NCBI RefSeq assembly: GCF_002198735.1
Contig: NZ_MWLO01000076.1
Coordinates: 1 to 34,333, forward strand
Reading direction: 5' to 3'
Length of the DNA stretch: 34,333 nt
Source: Ideonella sp. A 288
GTDB taxonomy: Bacteria; Pseudomonadota; Gammaproteobacteria; Burkholderiales; Burkholderiaceae_C
This document shows positions 1-10,904 of the stretch, in pieces; the stretch's first letter is position 1; the number at the start of each line of letters is the position of its first letter. Under the pieces are notes generated by a model that was given only the letters and a program-made list of their open reading frames with translations, had not been told where the DNA came from and did not search any database. The position numbers and the translations under genes are program-made.

Positions 1-106
1 GGGCGGGGGCAGCGGCGGGAGCCGGAGCGGGGGCTTCTTCCTTCTTGCCGCAGGCGGTCAGGGCCAGGGCAGCAACCAGGGAAGCCAGCAGGAGCGACTT
101 GTTCAT
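1..106 (-). CDS. Small lipoprotein, N-terminal part only (cut by window edge)
   Basis: Only the first 35 codons are inside the window. The reading begins MNKSLLLASLVAALALTACG, a typical type II signal peptide: a Lys after Met-Asn, a hydrophobic core, and the lipobox LTAC whose Cys19 would be lipidated. After it come GKKEE and an Ala/Pro-rich linker, as in many short Burkholderiales lipoproteins. The start is the ATG at 106-104, with a GAGGA ribosome site about 8 bases upstream. The mature domain lies outside the window, so no function can be given. It is transcribed in the same direction as the roxA unit but separated from it by 141 bp, so it probably has its own promoter. Confidence 0.75.
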   Translation of the reverse strand, partial: MNKSLLLASLVAALALTACGKKEEAPAPAPAAAPA

Positions 107-247
107 TTGTGTCCTCAGTGAAAAGTGTCGACGAAATACCGGTATCGAATCGGACTCGTCCTGGGGGACTTGTCCTTGGAACCAGACTCGGAAAGCTCGA
201 GCCCTTCCGACTCCAGCCCATGATTCTAGCAGCCCTGGGGTAGATAC
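107..247. other. Intergenic region upstream of the lipoprotein gene
   Basis: 141 bp between the end of the 248-742 gene and the lipoprotein start, both leftward. It contains a perfect 10-bp palindrome ATACCGGTAT (136-145), about 30 bp upstream of the lipoprotein start codon. It may be an operator or part of the promoter. No clear -35/-10 pair could be fixed. Confidence 0.3.
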
Positions 248-742
248 CTACAGACCCAAGGTGGTTATTGGCCATGCCGATTCGCATCGATGCAACAGAT
301 CGGCGGTGGATGACATCAGATTGACGAGCGTCGCCCGGTCGTCCACCCGTCGCCAGTGCCAATGCACGCGATCGAGCAGTTCGACGCCGCGATCGCCCGC
401 CAGCAGGCGCACCGGCAGGTCGGTGCGCTCGGTGGGCAGCGGGCGCCAGGCCTCCGTCACGTGCGCGCGATCGCGGCGCCAGGCCGCGAAGCGGGGATGG
501 CGCCGCGCCGTCAGTTCGAAATCACTGCCCACGATGTGCAGCCGCCGGCCAGGCACTCGGCTCCAGCGGCTCAGCGCCTCGAGCACGGCAGGTTCATCGA
601 GCGGCCACGCCTCGAACGACTCGTCAACCCACCACATCTCGTGCAAGCCCTGCCCGGGCAGGTTGGTGAGCAGTTCGCGCAGGGCATCGGTGAACGCCTG
701 ACGCCCGTCCTGATCAGCCGAGGGTGCAGCGTCGGTGCTCAC
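248..742 (-). CDS. Uncharacterised 164-aa protein in operon with roxA
   Basis: I do not recognise a named family. The protein is soluble, has no signal peptide or membrane segment, and is rich in Trp, Arg and Asp. Features visible: an acidic N-terminus, a helix-like stretch (residues 15-30), the motif MWWVDESFEAWPL (about 36-48), and a central LHIVGSDFELTARRHPRFAAWRRD block (about 68-91). The start is GTG at 742-740, with a GGAGGA ribosome site 8 bases upstream. It lies only 19 bp behind roxA on the same strand, so the two are almost certainly co-transcribed. That suggests a role linked to ribosome modification or a shared physiological signal, but this is inference. Coding is supported by normal length, good initiation signals and operon position. 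Confidence 0.7.
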   Translation of the reverse strand: MSTDAAPSADQDGRQAFTDALRELLTNLPGQGLHEMWWVDESFEAWPLDEPAVLEALSRWSRVPGRRLHIVGSDFELTARRHPRFAAWRRDRAHVTEAWRPLPTERTDLPVRLLAGDRGVELLDRVHWHWRRVDDRATLVNLMSSTADLLHRCESAWPITTLGL

Positions 743-761
743 GGGCTGGGTCCTCCACAGC

Positions 762-1886
762 TCAGGCCGGGTGCAGCCAACCGGCCTCGTGCCATTCGTC
801 GACCAGCGCTCGTGCCGGCGCGCTCAGCTGGACCATCGCGCTGGCCGGCAACCCGCGCTGGTCGGCCAGTTGCGCCATCAGCCGCGCATCGCGCCCGGCG
901 GCCCGGAAGGCCTCGCCGTTGATGAACACGTGGTGGTCGTCGTACATCATGCGCGTGCGCCGGTCCAGCGCGATGGCCACGTCGTTCAACGGCTGGACAT
1001 CGTCCTTCGTGTCGAACCAGACCTGCGGCTTGGGCTCGCTGGCCACGCCGCCGATCGCCCGCGCCAGGGCCCGCGGATCGGCCAGCACGCGCTGCAAGGC
1101 CTTCTCGGCAAACACCTGCAGCGACGCCGGCAGCCGACCCGGCGTGGCCGTGGCGGGTTGCGCGGCATCGCGATAGATGAGCTCGCGCGCCGGCGCTTCG
1201 AGGTCCTCGCCCAGGCGCACCAGCACCTCGCGCGCGAGTTCGGTGGCAGTGGCCGCGCGGAAGCCCACCGAGCAGGTCATGCACTCGCCCACCGCGATGC
1301 CGTCGTGGCCCCACAGCGGTGGCAGGTAGAGCATGTCGCCGGGGTCGAGCACCAGGTCTTGCGTGGGCTCGAAATGGCGCAGGATCTTCACCGGCAGGCC
1401 GTCGACGAGGCTGCCGTCGGCCACCGGCCCGATGCGCCAGCGGCGCCGCCCGTGCACCTGCAGCAGGAACACGTCGTACGAATCGAGGTGCGGCCCGACG
1501 CCGCCACCGTCGGTGGCGTACGAGATCATCAGGTCGTCCAGGCGCGACGCCGGCACGAACCGGAAACGCGACAGCATCTGGTGCGCGGCATCCAGGTGCA
1601 GGTCGAGCCCCTGCACCAGCAGCGTCCAACCGGCGCGCTTGACCGCGGGCAAGGCGCGGCGGGCAAACGGGCCGTGGCGCAACTTCCAGCCGCCGTCGAA
1701 GCAGGTGAGCAGACGCGATTCCACGCCCTCTTGTCCGGCCAGGTCGAACAGCGCGGCGCGGTCGATCGGCGGCGTCGCGCCGGGCCAGGCCTGCCGCACC
1801 AGCAGGGGCTTCTTCTGCCAGTGCCGGCGCATGAAGGCGGCGGGCGAAAGACCGCCCAGGAGCGGTGTGGGAGCGTCGACGTTCAT
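762..1886 (-). CDS. roxA: RoxA/YcfD-type cupin 2-oxoglutarate oxygenase (ribosomal protein uL16 arginine hydroxylase)
   Basis: 374 aa, close to E. coli YcfD/RoxA, a JmjC-like Fe(II)/2-oxoglutarate dioxygenase that hydroxylates an arginine of ribosomal protein L16. The N-terminal block (about 13-35, SPAAFMRRHWQKKPLLV) is the usual family opening. The iron-binding HxD is His133-Leu-Asp135 (GPHLDSYDVF), the distal histidine is His194 (PLWGHDGIA), and the RRRWRIG stretch (147-153) holds the expected 2-oxoglutarate-binding arginine. The C-terminal winged-helix part includes MMYDDHHVFINGEAF. The start ATG at 1886 gives the normal family length. It is divergent from the FKBP gene with only 37 bp between start codons. 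A CACAAT -10 element at 1898-1893 sits 6 bases before the ATG, so the mRNA may be leaderless. Confidence 0.9.
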   Translation of the reverse strand: MNVDAPTPLLGGLSPAAFMRRHWQKKPLLVRQAWPGATPPIDRAALFDLAGQEGVESRLLTCFDGGWKLRHGPFARRALPAVKRAGWTLLVQGLDLHLDAAHQMLSRFRFVPASRLDDLMISYATDGGGVGPHLDSYDVFLLQVHGRRRWRIGPVADGSLVDGLPVKILRHFEPTQDLVLDPGDMLYLPPLWGHDGIAVGECMTCSVGFRAATATELAREVLVRLGEDLEAPARELIYRDAAQPATATPGRLPASLQVFAEKALQRVLADPRALARAIGGVASEPKPQVWFDTKDDVQPLNDVAIALDRRTRMMYDDHHVFINGEAFRAAGRDARLMAQLADQRGLPASAMVQLSAPARALVDEWHEAGWLHPA

Positions 1887-1892
1887 GCTCGG

Positions 1893-1898
1893 ATTGTG
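1893..1898 (-). promoter_or_regulatory. Candidate -10 element of roxA (leaderless start)
   Basis: CACAAT on the minus strand, 6 bases before the roxA ATG. Given usual -10 to +1 spacing, transcription would begin at or next to the start codon. The same hexamer precedes several other genes here. No convincing -35 was found. Confidence 0.4.
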
Positions 1899-1923
1899 GC
1901 CCCGGATATGCGATCATTCCCTG

Positions 1924-2445
1924 ATGTTGATCACCGCCCCCTGCGTCGTCAGCCTCACGTGGACCATGGCCGATGGCCAAGGCGCGCCCATCGATGAGCT
2001 CATCGACCCGATCGAGTTTTACTTTGGCGGCGACGACCTGCTGCCCAAGCTCGAAGAAGCGTTGCTGGGCCACGCGGCCGGCTTCGAAACCCACCTGCAC
2101 CTCGAACCCGAAGTGGCCTTCGGCGAGTACCTGCCCGAGCTTGTGTGCTTCGAGGACCGCGCTGTCTTCCCCGAAGGCATCGAGGAAGGCATGCAGTTCG
2201 ACGGCCTGCCCGAAGGCGCCCAGACCGTGGGCATGCCGCCCGACGCCATCTACACCATCACCGAGATCTACCCCTCGCACGTGGTGCTCGACGGCAACCA
2301 CCCGCTGGCCGGCATGGCGCTGCAGTTGCAGGTGAAGGTGGTGGCCGTGCGCGCCGCCACCGAAGACGAACTCGAGGCGCGCTCGGTGGCCGATGGCGAG
2401 TTGAGCGTGTTGTCCCCCGCCTTGCCGTCGCAGCACCTGCACTGA
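1924..2445 (+). CDS. SlyD-like FKBP-type peptidyl-prolyl cis-trans isomerase
   Basis: 173 aa. It matches the SlyD/FkpB-like FKBP class: an N-terminal half FKBP strand (VVSLTWTMADGQGAPIDEL), the conserved block PIEFYFGGDDLLPKLEEALLGHAAG (about 29-53), then the inserted-flap domain (LEPEVAFGEYLPEL and following) and the closing strand VVLDGNHPLAGMALQLQVKVVAV, which is strongly SlyD-like. It acts as a cytoplasmic prolyl isomerase/chaperone. The His/Cys-rich metal-binding tail of E. coli SlyD is absent; the C-terminus ends SQHLH. The ATG at 1924 was chosen because homology begins there; frames further upstream overlap roxA on the other strand. It is divergent from roxA and convergent with dut. 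Confidence 0.85.
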   Translation: MLITAPCVVSLTWTMADGQGAPIDELIDPIEFYFGGDDLLPKLEEALLGHAAGFETHLHLEPEVAFGEYLPELVCFEDRAVFPEGIEEGMQFDGLPEGAQTVGMPPDAIYTITEIYPSHVVLDGNHPLAGMALQLQVKVVAVRAATEDELEARSVADGELSVLSPALPSQHLH

Positions 2446-2447
2446 GC

Positions 2448-2474
2448 GCCGCAGGCACGCGGCAGCAGTGCGGC
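2448..2474. terminator. Small hairpin between convergent slyD-like and dut genes
   Basis: GCCGCA (2448-2453) pairs with TGCGGC (2469-2474) across a 15-base loop, in the 32-bp gap between two convergent stop codons. There is no T-run, so it is at best a weak bidirectional terminator. Confidence 0.25.
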
Positions 2475-2477
2475 CGA

Positions 2478-2927
2478 TCAGCCGCGGCCGGTGGACCCGA
2501 AACCGCCCTCGCCCCGCGCCGACGCGTCGAACGATTCCACGCGCCGGAACGTCGCCTGCACCACCGGCACGATCACCATCTGCGCGATGCGCTCCATCGG
2601 CTGCACGGTGAACGCGGCCTGGCCGCGGTTCCAGCAGCTCACCATCAGCGGGCCCTGGTAGTCGCTGTCGATCAGGCCGACCAGGTTGCCCAGCACGATG
2701 CCGTGCTTGTGGCCCAGGCCCGAGCGCGGCAGCAGCATCGCCGCCAGGCCGGGGTCGCCGATGTGGATGGACAGGCCCGTGGGGATCAAGGCCGCCTCGC
2801 CCGGCGCCAGCACCAGCGGCGCGTCGAGGCAGGCGCGCAGGTCCAGGCCCGCGCTGCCCGGCGTGGCATAAGCCGGCAGGTGCTCGGCCATGCGCGCGTC
2901 GAGCACCTTCACGTCGATCGTCGTCAT
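2478..2927 (-). CDS. dut: Deoxyuridine 5'-triphosphate nucleotidohydrolase (dUTPase)
   Basis: 149 aa, the normal size of trimeric dUTPases, which hydrolyse dUTP to dUMP and PPi, keep uracil out of DNA and supply dUMP for dTMP synthesis. All five family motifs are visible in order: motif 1 [12 protein letters not shown] (about 20-31), motif 2 [17 protein letters not shown], motif 3 [11 protein letters not shown], motif 4 [12 protein letters not shown], and the P-loop-like motif 5 near the C-terminus ([13 protein letters not shown]). The start ATG (2927-2925) overlaps the coaBC stop codon in an ATGA, so translation is coupled. The coaBC-dut pair is a classic proteobacterial arrangement. Confidence 0.96.
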   Translation of the reverse strand: MTTIDVKVLDARMAEHLPAYATPGSAGLDLRACLDAPLVLAPGEAALIPTGLSIHIGDPGLAAMLLPRSGLGHKHGIVLGNLVGLIDSDYQGPLMVSCWNRGQAAFTVQPMERIAQMVIVPVVQATFRRVESFDASARGEGGFGSTGRG

Positions 2928-4132
2928 GGCGCCAGCCTCGCCGCGATCTCGCGCACCAGCTCGCGCGCCAGGCTCAGCTTGCCGGCCGTGGGCAGCTCGC
3001 GCTCGCCCTGGGCATCGACCAGCACCAGCGTGTTGTCGTCGCGGCCGAAGGTGGCTGGCCCCAGGTTGCCGACGATCAGCGGCACGTGCTTGCGCAGACG
3101 TTTCTCGCGCGCGTGCCGCACCAGGTCGTGGCTCTCGGCCGCGAAGCCCACGCAGTAGGGCGGCTGCGGCAGCCGGGCCACGGTGGCCAGGATGTCGGGG
3201 TTCTCGGTCATCGCGATCGTCGGCACTTGGCCGGAGCCGTCCTTCTTGATCTTCTGCTCGGCCGACGCCGCCGGCCGCCAGTCGGCCACCGCGGCGGTGG
3301 CCACGAACACGTCGTGCGACGCGGCCAGCGGCAGCACCACGTCGTGCATCTGCTGCGCGCTTCGTACGTCGATGCGGCGCACGTGGCGCGGCGTGGGCAG
3401 GTGCACCGGGCCGGCCACCAGCGTGACCTCGGCACCGGCCTCGCGGGCCGCCTGCGCGATGGCGAAGCCCATCTTGCCGGACGATAGGTTGGTGATGCCG
3501 CGCACCGGGTCGATGGCCTCGTAGGTGGGGCCGGCGGTGATCAGCAGCCGGCGGCCGGCCAGCACCTTGGGCTGGAAGAAGGCCCCCAGGTCGTCCAGCA
3601 GTTCGGTGGCCTCGAGCATGCGCCCGTCGCCGACCTCGCCGCAGGCCTGGTCGCCGGCGGCCGGGCCCAGCACCGTGGCGCCGTCCGCCGCGGCCTGGGC
3701 CACGTTGCGCTGCGTGGCCGGGTGGGCCCACATCTCGCGGTTCATCGCCGGGGCCAGCAGCAGCGGACAGCGCTCGATGGGCCGTGCCAGGCACAGCAGG
3801 GACAGCAGGTCGTCGGCCCGGCCCTGCGCCAGCTTGGCGATGAAGTCGGCCGAGGCCGGCGCCACCAGCACCGCATCGGCCGTGCGGGTGAGGTTAATGT
3901 GCGCCATGTTGTTGGGTTCGCGCGCGTCCCATTGGCTGGTGAACACCGGCCGGCCCGACAGCGCCTGCATCGTGACGGCGGTGATGAAGGCCTCGGCCGC
4001 CTCGGTCATCACCACCTGCACGGTGGCGCCGGCGCGGCCCAGCTCACGCGTCAGCTCGGCGGCCTTGAAGCAGGCAACGCCACCGGAAAGGCCCAGCACG
4101 ATGTGCCGGCCGGCAAGTTGGGGGGTGTCCAT
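2924..4132 (-). CDS. coaBC: Bifunctional phosphopantothenoylcysteine decarboxylase / phosphopantothenate-cysteine ligase
   Basis: 402 aa, the standard length of CoaBC (Dfp). It catalyses two steps of coenzyme A synthesis in the cytoplasm: CTP-dependent ligation of cysteine to 4'-phosphopantothenate, then FMN-dependent decarboxylation. The CoaC domain (about 1-185) shows the flavoprotein start [14 protein letters not shown], the catalytic His78 (NNMAHIN), [10 protein letters not shown], the PAMN motif (128-131) and the substrate-clamp Cys164 ([10 protein letters not shown]). The CoaB domain begins around 195 with [20 protein letters not shown] and LSSGKMG, and contains KIKKDGS. It overlaps dut by 4 bp. 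lepB lies 75 bp upstream on the same strand and could be part of one transcript. Confidence 0.96.
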   Translation of the reverse strand: MDTPQLAGRHIVLGLSGGVACFKAAELTRELGRAGATVQVVMTEAAEAFITAVTMQALSGRPVFTSQWDAREPNNMAHINLTRTADAVLVAPASADFIAKLAQGRADDLLSLLCLARPIERCPLLLAPAMNREMWAHPATQRNVAQAAADGATVLGPAAGDQACGEVGDGRMLEATELLDDLGAFFQPKVLAGRRLLITAGPTYEAIDPVRGITNLSSGKMGFAIAQAAREAGAEVTLVAGPVHLPTPRHVRRIDVRSAQQMHDVVLPLAASHDVFVATAAVADWRPAASAEQKIKKDGSGQVPTIAMTENPDILATVARLPQPPYCVGFAAESHDLVRHAREKRLRKHVPLIVGNLGPATFGRDDNTLVLVDAQGERELPTAGKLSLARELVREIAARLAP

Positions 4133-4207
4133 GGCCGCGCACTGTAGCGCAGGGCCTGCACCGCCACGCGGCGCATCCGTCGCCGGGTCAGCCGCGGGGT
4201 CAGCCGC

Positions 4208-4990
4208 TCACGACACCCGGTGCCAGAAGCGCTTGGCCTCGCGGTAGTTGAAGATCACGCGGTCGACGCGGCCATAGACCTCGGCCTCGGGCAGGAAGCC
4301 CCAGGCGCGCGAATCCTCGGAGCGGTCGCGGTTGTCGCCCAGCGCCAGCAGGTGGCCGGCCGGCACGGTGCAGTCCCAGGCGCCGGCCCGCAGTTCGGTG
4401 CAGTGCGGCGCGCCGATCGACAGCGGCAGCCGGCCCAGCACGAAGGGGTTGAGCTTGATCGAGTGGGTGCGGCCCTGCCCCGCCTCGCGCAGCAGGCGCT
4501 GGCCCAGGTCGGCCGGGTGCTCGCCCCAGCCCAGGTCGTCGGCCTGCAGCGGCGCACCGTTGACGGCCACCACGCCGTCACGGTACTGCACGCGGTCGCC
4601 GGCCAGCGCCACGATGCGCTTGACATAGAACTGCGACACGTTCTTCGGAAAGCGGAACACCGCCACGTCGCCGCGCTGCGGCGTGCCCAGCGGCAGGGCC
4701 GTGTTGGTGAAGGGCAGCCGCGGGCCGTAGGCCAGGTGGTTGATGAGCAGCATGTCGCCGACGCGCAGCGTGGGCTCCATCGACGCCGACGGCACCCGCT
4801 GCCAGTCGGCCAGTGCCACCCGGCAGGTGAAGATCAGCGCCACCACCGTGAACAGCTCGGCCCCCCAGCCCACCCAGCGCAGGCGGTGGGCACTGCCGCT
4901 GCGGCGCAGGCGCCACCACAGCAGGCTCAGCGCGCCGGTGACGAGCGTGGCGATCAGGAGCACCTCGTTGAGGGCGAAGCCGATGGTCAT
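4208..4990 (-). CDS. lepB: Signal peptidase I
   Basis: 260 aa membrane serine peptidase that removes signal peptides from exported proteins. Two N-terminal transmembrane segments (about 5-26 and 45-61) flank a basic cytoplasmic loop (WWRLRRSGSAHRLRW). The catalytic serine is Ser70 (VPSASMEPTL), and the general-base lysine is Lys124 (FYVKRIVALAGD). The box E signature GDNRDRSEDSR is at 218-228. Cys197 and Cys207 lie in the periplasmic domain, matching a disulfide seen in some family members. It is somewhat shorter than E. coli LepB. No lepA or rnc neighbour is present, so it may be a second, stand-alone copy. The ATG at 4990 has no clear Shine-Dalgarno. Confidence 0.92.
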   Translation of the reverse strand: MTIGFALNEVLLIATLVTGALSLLWWRLRRSGSAHRLRWVGWGAELFTVVALIFTCRVALADWQRVPSASMEPTLRVGDMLLINHLAYGPRLPFTNTALPLGTPQRGDVAVFRFPKNVSQFYVKRIVALAGDRVQYRDGVVAVNGAPLQADDLGWGEHPADLGQRLLREAGQGRTHSIKLNPFVLGRLPLSIGAPHCTELRAGAWDCTVPAGHLLALGDNRDRSEDSRAWGFLPEAEVYGRVDRVIFNYREAKRFWHRVS

Positions 4991-5097
4991 TGGTGGGGGG
5001 CGGTCCGGCGCAATGCAGTGGCCGGATTGTGCGGCGAGCGGGGCTGAGGGTGGACCCTTGGATGGGTGAATCGTTCCGCTGCTGCGCGCATCGGCAC

Positions 5098-5117
5098 AGA
5101 TATATACTTTCGTATCT
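5098..5117 (+). promoter_or_regulatory. Promoter/operator of the vapBC pair
   Basis: An AT-rich patch in an otherwise GC-rich region. TATACT (5103-5108, five of six to consensus) is a good -10, 31 bases before the antitoxin ATG. It lies within an AGATA-N10-TATCT inverted repeat (5098-5102 / 5113-5117). That layout fits autorepression by the antitoxin or the toxin-antitoxin complex binding over the -10. No good -35 is seen. Confidence 0.5.
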
Positions 5118-5139
5118 ACATATTTTCGGCGAGGTGCCC

Positions 5140-5415
5140 ATGACCCCCAAGACCGCCAGGCTCTTCACCAACGGCGGCAGCCAGGCTGTGCGGCTGCCGG
5201 CGGAATTTCGCTTCGACGTCGATCAGGTGTACGTCCGGCGCGACGAGCGCACCGGCGACGTGATCCTGTCCACCCGCCCGGCGGGCACCTGGGCCGACTT
5301 CATGGCCTTGCGCGACCGGCTCGGCGCCGTGCCCGAGGCGGACGATTTCATGCTCGACCGGCCGATGAACCAGCCCGACCGTGCGCGCGATCCGTTCGAG
5401 GACTGGAAGGAATGA
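5140..5415 (+). CDS. vapB: VapB-type antitoxin (AbrB/SpoVT-like DNA-binding fold)
   Basis: 91 aa. The N-terminus (TARLFTNGGSQAVRLPAEFRF) is the swapped-hairpin AbrB-like DNA-binding motif of VapB antitoxins, normally written KxFxNGxSQAVRLPxEFRF. The C-terminal part (about 45-91, acidic, with Trp residues and ending FEDWKE) would wrap the toxin. It binds its own promoter and neutralises the adjacent PIN-domain ribonuclease. ATG 5140 follows a GAGGTG ribosome site at 5131-5136. An in-frame extension upstream to 4990 is open but lacks homology. The gene overlaps the toxin by 4 bp (ATGA at 5412-5415), ensuring coupled synthesis. Confidence 0.9.
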   Translation: MTPKTARLFTNGGSQAVRLPAEFRFDVDQVYVRRDERTGDVILSTRPAGTWADFMALRDRLGAVPEADDFMLDRPMNQPDRARDPFEDWKE

Positions 5416-5819
5416 CGCTGTACCTGCTGGACACCAGCATCGCCTCGGCGGTGATCGCGCAGCGCGCCAACCTCGACCTTCGACTGCAAGCGCTCGACCC
5501 CGCCCAATGGTGCATATCGGTGGTGACGCGGGCCGAGTTGATGTTCGGCGTGCGCCGCAAGCCCGGTGCCACGCGGCTGGCGCAACTGGTCGAAGGCTTC
5601 CTGCGCATCGCACGGTCCGCACCCTTCGACGACCCGGCTGCCGACGAGTTTGCGCGCTTGCGTGCCGAGCTGCAGGGCCAAGGCGCCGGTATCGGCATGG
5701 CCGACGAGATGATCGCTGCACATGCGCTGACACTGGGGGCCGTGGTGGTCACGGACAACGTGCGGCACTTCGCGCGGGTGCCGGGCCTGGTGGTGGAGAA
5801 CTGGTTGCGGGGCGGCTGA
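5412..5819 (+). CDS. vapC: VapC-type toxin, PIN-domain ribonuclease
   Basis: 135 aa, a typical single PIN domain of the VapC/FitB group. Such toxins are Mg-dependent endoribonucleases cutting tRNA or rRNA when the antitoxin is degraded. The acidic active-site residues are all present: Asp7 (LLDTSI), Glu42 (TRAELMFG), Asp98 (GMADEMIAAHA) and Asp115 (VVTDNVRHF), so the toxin looks intact. The closing motif FARVPGLVVENW is characteristic of the family. Translation is coupled to vapB. The pair sits in a small accessory islet between lepB and a yecA-like gene, consistent with acquisition by transfer. Confidence 0.92.
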   Translation: MTLYLLDTSIASAVIAQRANLDLRLQALDPAQWCISVVTRAELMFGVRRKPGATRLAQLVEGFLRIARSAPFDDPAADEFARLRAELQGQGAGIGMADEMIAAHALTLGAVVVTDNVRHFARVPGLVVENWLRGG

Positions 5820-6217
5820 CGCGGCGAGGGTTGATGGGGCGGTGCGCGCAAGGACCTGAAGCCTGTCGCGCCGGTTCGTGCCGTCCACGGGCAACGCCCG
5901 GCCATCCGCCGTCTCGCTCGGTTCGACACCGGTCATCGCCTGCCACAGCGCATGGACGCGCGGCAGGTGGTCGATCCAGTCGCCAGATGTGAGGCTGGCG
6001 CAACGCTGCGGCCTTTTCCTACCAGCCCGGTCTCTTCACCAACCAGCCGAGGGATCACCCTGCAGCCGCGTTCGCAGTGCCCTGTCGACAGTAGAGCTGA
6101 TCGGGCCGCAGAGGCATGGCGCCCTGGCCGTGCGGCCGATGATGGACCAAGGCGGTCGTACGGCCAGGGTGCCATGCCGCAGCGGCCCCGGTTGAGCGAC
6201 ATGTTGGCCTCGATCGC
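5820..6217. other. Gene-poor stretch in the accessory islet
   Basis: About 400 bp without a supportable gene. Short frames are open on both strands but none resembles a known protein or has good initiation signals. Its only clear structure is the large palindrome at 6105-6186. It may be decayed mobile or accessory DNA; no transposase motif was recognised. Confidence 0.5.
6105..6186. repeat. 82-bp imperfect palindrome (long hairpin element)
   Basis: The left arm 6105-6131 and right arm 6160-6186 are complementary at 24 of 27 positions. The stem continues inward with seven more pairs (6132-6138 with 6153-6159). Read as plus-strand RNA, one mismatch of the outer arms and two of the inner seven become G-U pairs, giving a stem of about 34 bp with a short loop. 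There is no T-run on either side, so it is not a standard terminator. It could be a dispersed REP/BIME-like element or a structured RNA. Confidence 0.65.
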
Positions 6218-6621
6218 TCACGAGAGCCACTGCCCAACAAGCCGACCGATTTCATCGATCATTGAATCGACATCTGTCTTCGTGAACGCCGCGTGGTCGC
6301 CATGTGCCGCGCTGTTTCGTATGGCCACCTCGCTGCTCCGAACACCGCTCGCTTGCGCGAGAAGTTCTTCAGGTTGCCTGACCACGACGAGTAGCTCTCG
6401 GCCTCCACAAAGGCCTTGTAGTGCTCCGAGTCTTGCCCGCAAACGGAAACCAGAAGATTCCTCGACTTGACACACCACGCGAGGAACTGTTCGTGATCAA
6501 CGTTCTCGTCTGTGCCGCCATTGAAGTCACGGCTGATGGCTCTTGTCTTGGCCAGTTCAGAAGCTTGCGCGTCGAGTTCCGCAAAGCGCTTGCGGAGAAG
6601 CTGGGGCATGACGGTTCCCAT
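6218..6621 (-). pseudogene. Decayed HEPN-like protein gene with internal deletion and frameshift
   Basis: The N-terminal half reads well from ATG 6621 (or 6609): RKRFAELDAQASEL, then VDHEQFLAWCVKSRNLL and GQDSEHYKAFVEAE, then KNFSRKRAVFGAA. After about 6330 this frame turns to nonsense. The next frame then gives a convincing C-terminus, IRNSAAHGDHAAFTKTDVDSMIDEIGRLV, ending at the stop 6218. From memory, intact relatives are about 230-240 aa uncharacterised proteins with a central helical region and a HEPN-like C-terminal RNxAAHG motif. Here some 90-100 central codons seem to be missing and the two ends are joined out of frame. GC content is lower than in the neighbours. The family's role is unknown; HEPN-like domains are often linked to RNA cleavage or defence. 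Confidence 0.6.
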
Positions 6622-6663
6622 GAGGCCTAACCTCAGGCGAGGCGGGGACGCCGCCGCTGGCCG

Positions 6664-7434
<771 letters not shown>

Positions 7435-7532
7435 GGTGGGGTCGTCGGATCGGTCGGGAGGTCGATTGTCACCCCGCCGGCCGTTCCCCGTGGCACGCCC
7501 TGCCCACGCGAACGCGTGGTGCGAATTCCTGC

Positions 7533-8133
7533 TCAGGCGTCGGGCGGCGAACCCGTGGGCGACGCGACCCAGCCGCCGATGCGCGGCGGGTTCGGGTGCA
7601 GCCGCGCCATCATCAGGGTGTCGACATACTCGCCGCCGCGCAGTGCGTAGCCGCGTTGTCGGCCCTCCACCTCGAAACCGAAGCGCTGGTAGAGCGCGAT
7701 GGCGCGGGCGTTGTCGGCGTACACGCCGAGTTCGATGCGCAGCACCTGGGCCCAATCGTCCGCGAAGTCGCACAGCGCCTGCATCAGCGCGCGGCCCACG
7801 CCCTGCCCTTGCGCCCGCGGCAGCACCGCGATGCCCAGGCTCATGGCATGGCGGCGGCGCACCGGCGGGCCGCAGGGGTGCAGGCCGGCGTTGCCGACCA
7901 CTGACCAGTGGCCGCCGGCGTCCTGCAGCTCGGCCATCAGCAGCAGGTCGTTGCGGCCCGGCGCCAGCATCTCGGCCAGGCGCGCGGCCCACACTTCTGC
8001 GCTCGGGTAGGGCAGCTGCAGCAGCTGCGGCAGCACGTCGGGGTGGCCCATCACCTCGGCCATGGCAGTGGCATCGGCCGTCGTGACCCGGCGGATGCGC
8101 ACCGCCGGGTCGAGGGCCGTTGCGCGCGCCGGC

Positions 8134-8141
<8 letters not shown>
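7533..8141 (-). CDS. GNAT-family N-acetyltransferase
   Basis: About 202 aa single GNAT domain: an N-terminal strand-helix ([18 protein letters not shown]), the middle strands ([30 protein letters not shown]) with the acetyl-CoA pyrophosphate-binding Q/RxxGxG/A signature QGQGVGRA, and the C-terminal [45 protein letters not shown], typical of RimI/RimJ-like and YhhY-like enzymes. The acceptor is unknown. The start is uncertain. GTG 8141 is favoured because it overlaps the alaS stop by 8 bp and would couple translation; a GTG at about 8102 or an ATG at 8195 inside alaS are alternatives. It lies downstream of alaS on the same strand and is probably co-transcribed. Confidence 0.8.
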
Positions 8142-10809
<2,668 letters not shown>

Positions 10810-10876
10810 GGGGGTTCGGTTCGTCCGTGGCTGTGCGTCGTCGGGGCGGCCATCACGGCCGATGCGCAAGGGGCAA

Positions 10877-10904
10877 ATTCTATCTGGGCGCCCTCTGCCG
10901 TCAC
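10877..10904 (-). promoter_or_regulatory. Promoter of alaS with overlapping palindrome
   Basis: On the minus strand GTGACG (10904-10899) and TAGAAT (10882-10877, five of six to consensus) are 16 bases apart, giving a leader of about 60 bases to the alaS ATG. A GTCAC-TTC-GTGAC inverted repeat at 10900-10912 covers the -35, suggesting a repressor site. No Shine-Dalgarno stands out in the leader. Confidence 0.55.

Noticed and set aside
4990-5139. Longer start for the VapB antitoxin
   Set aside because: It would place the AT-rich promoter/operator inside the coding region; VapB homology begins at the ATG at 5140, which has its own ribosome site.
5820-6217. Remnant transposase or insertion sequence
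   Set aside because: The region looks like decayed accessory DNA, but no transposase motif, paired terminal repeats or target duplication could be identified.
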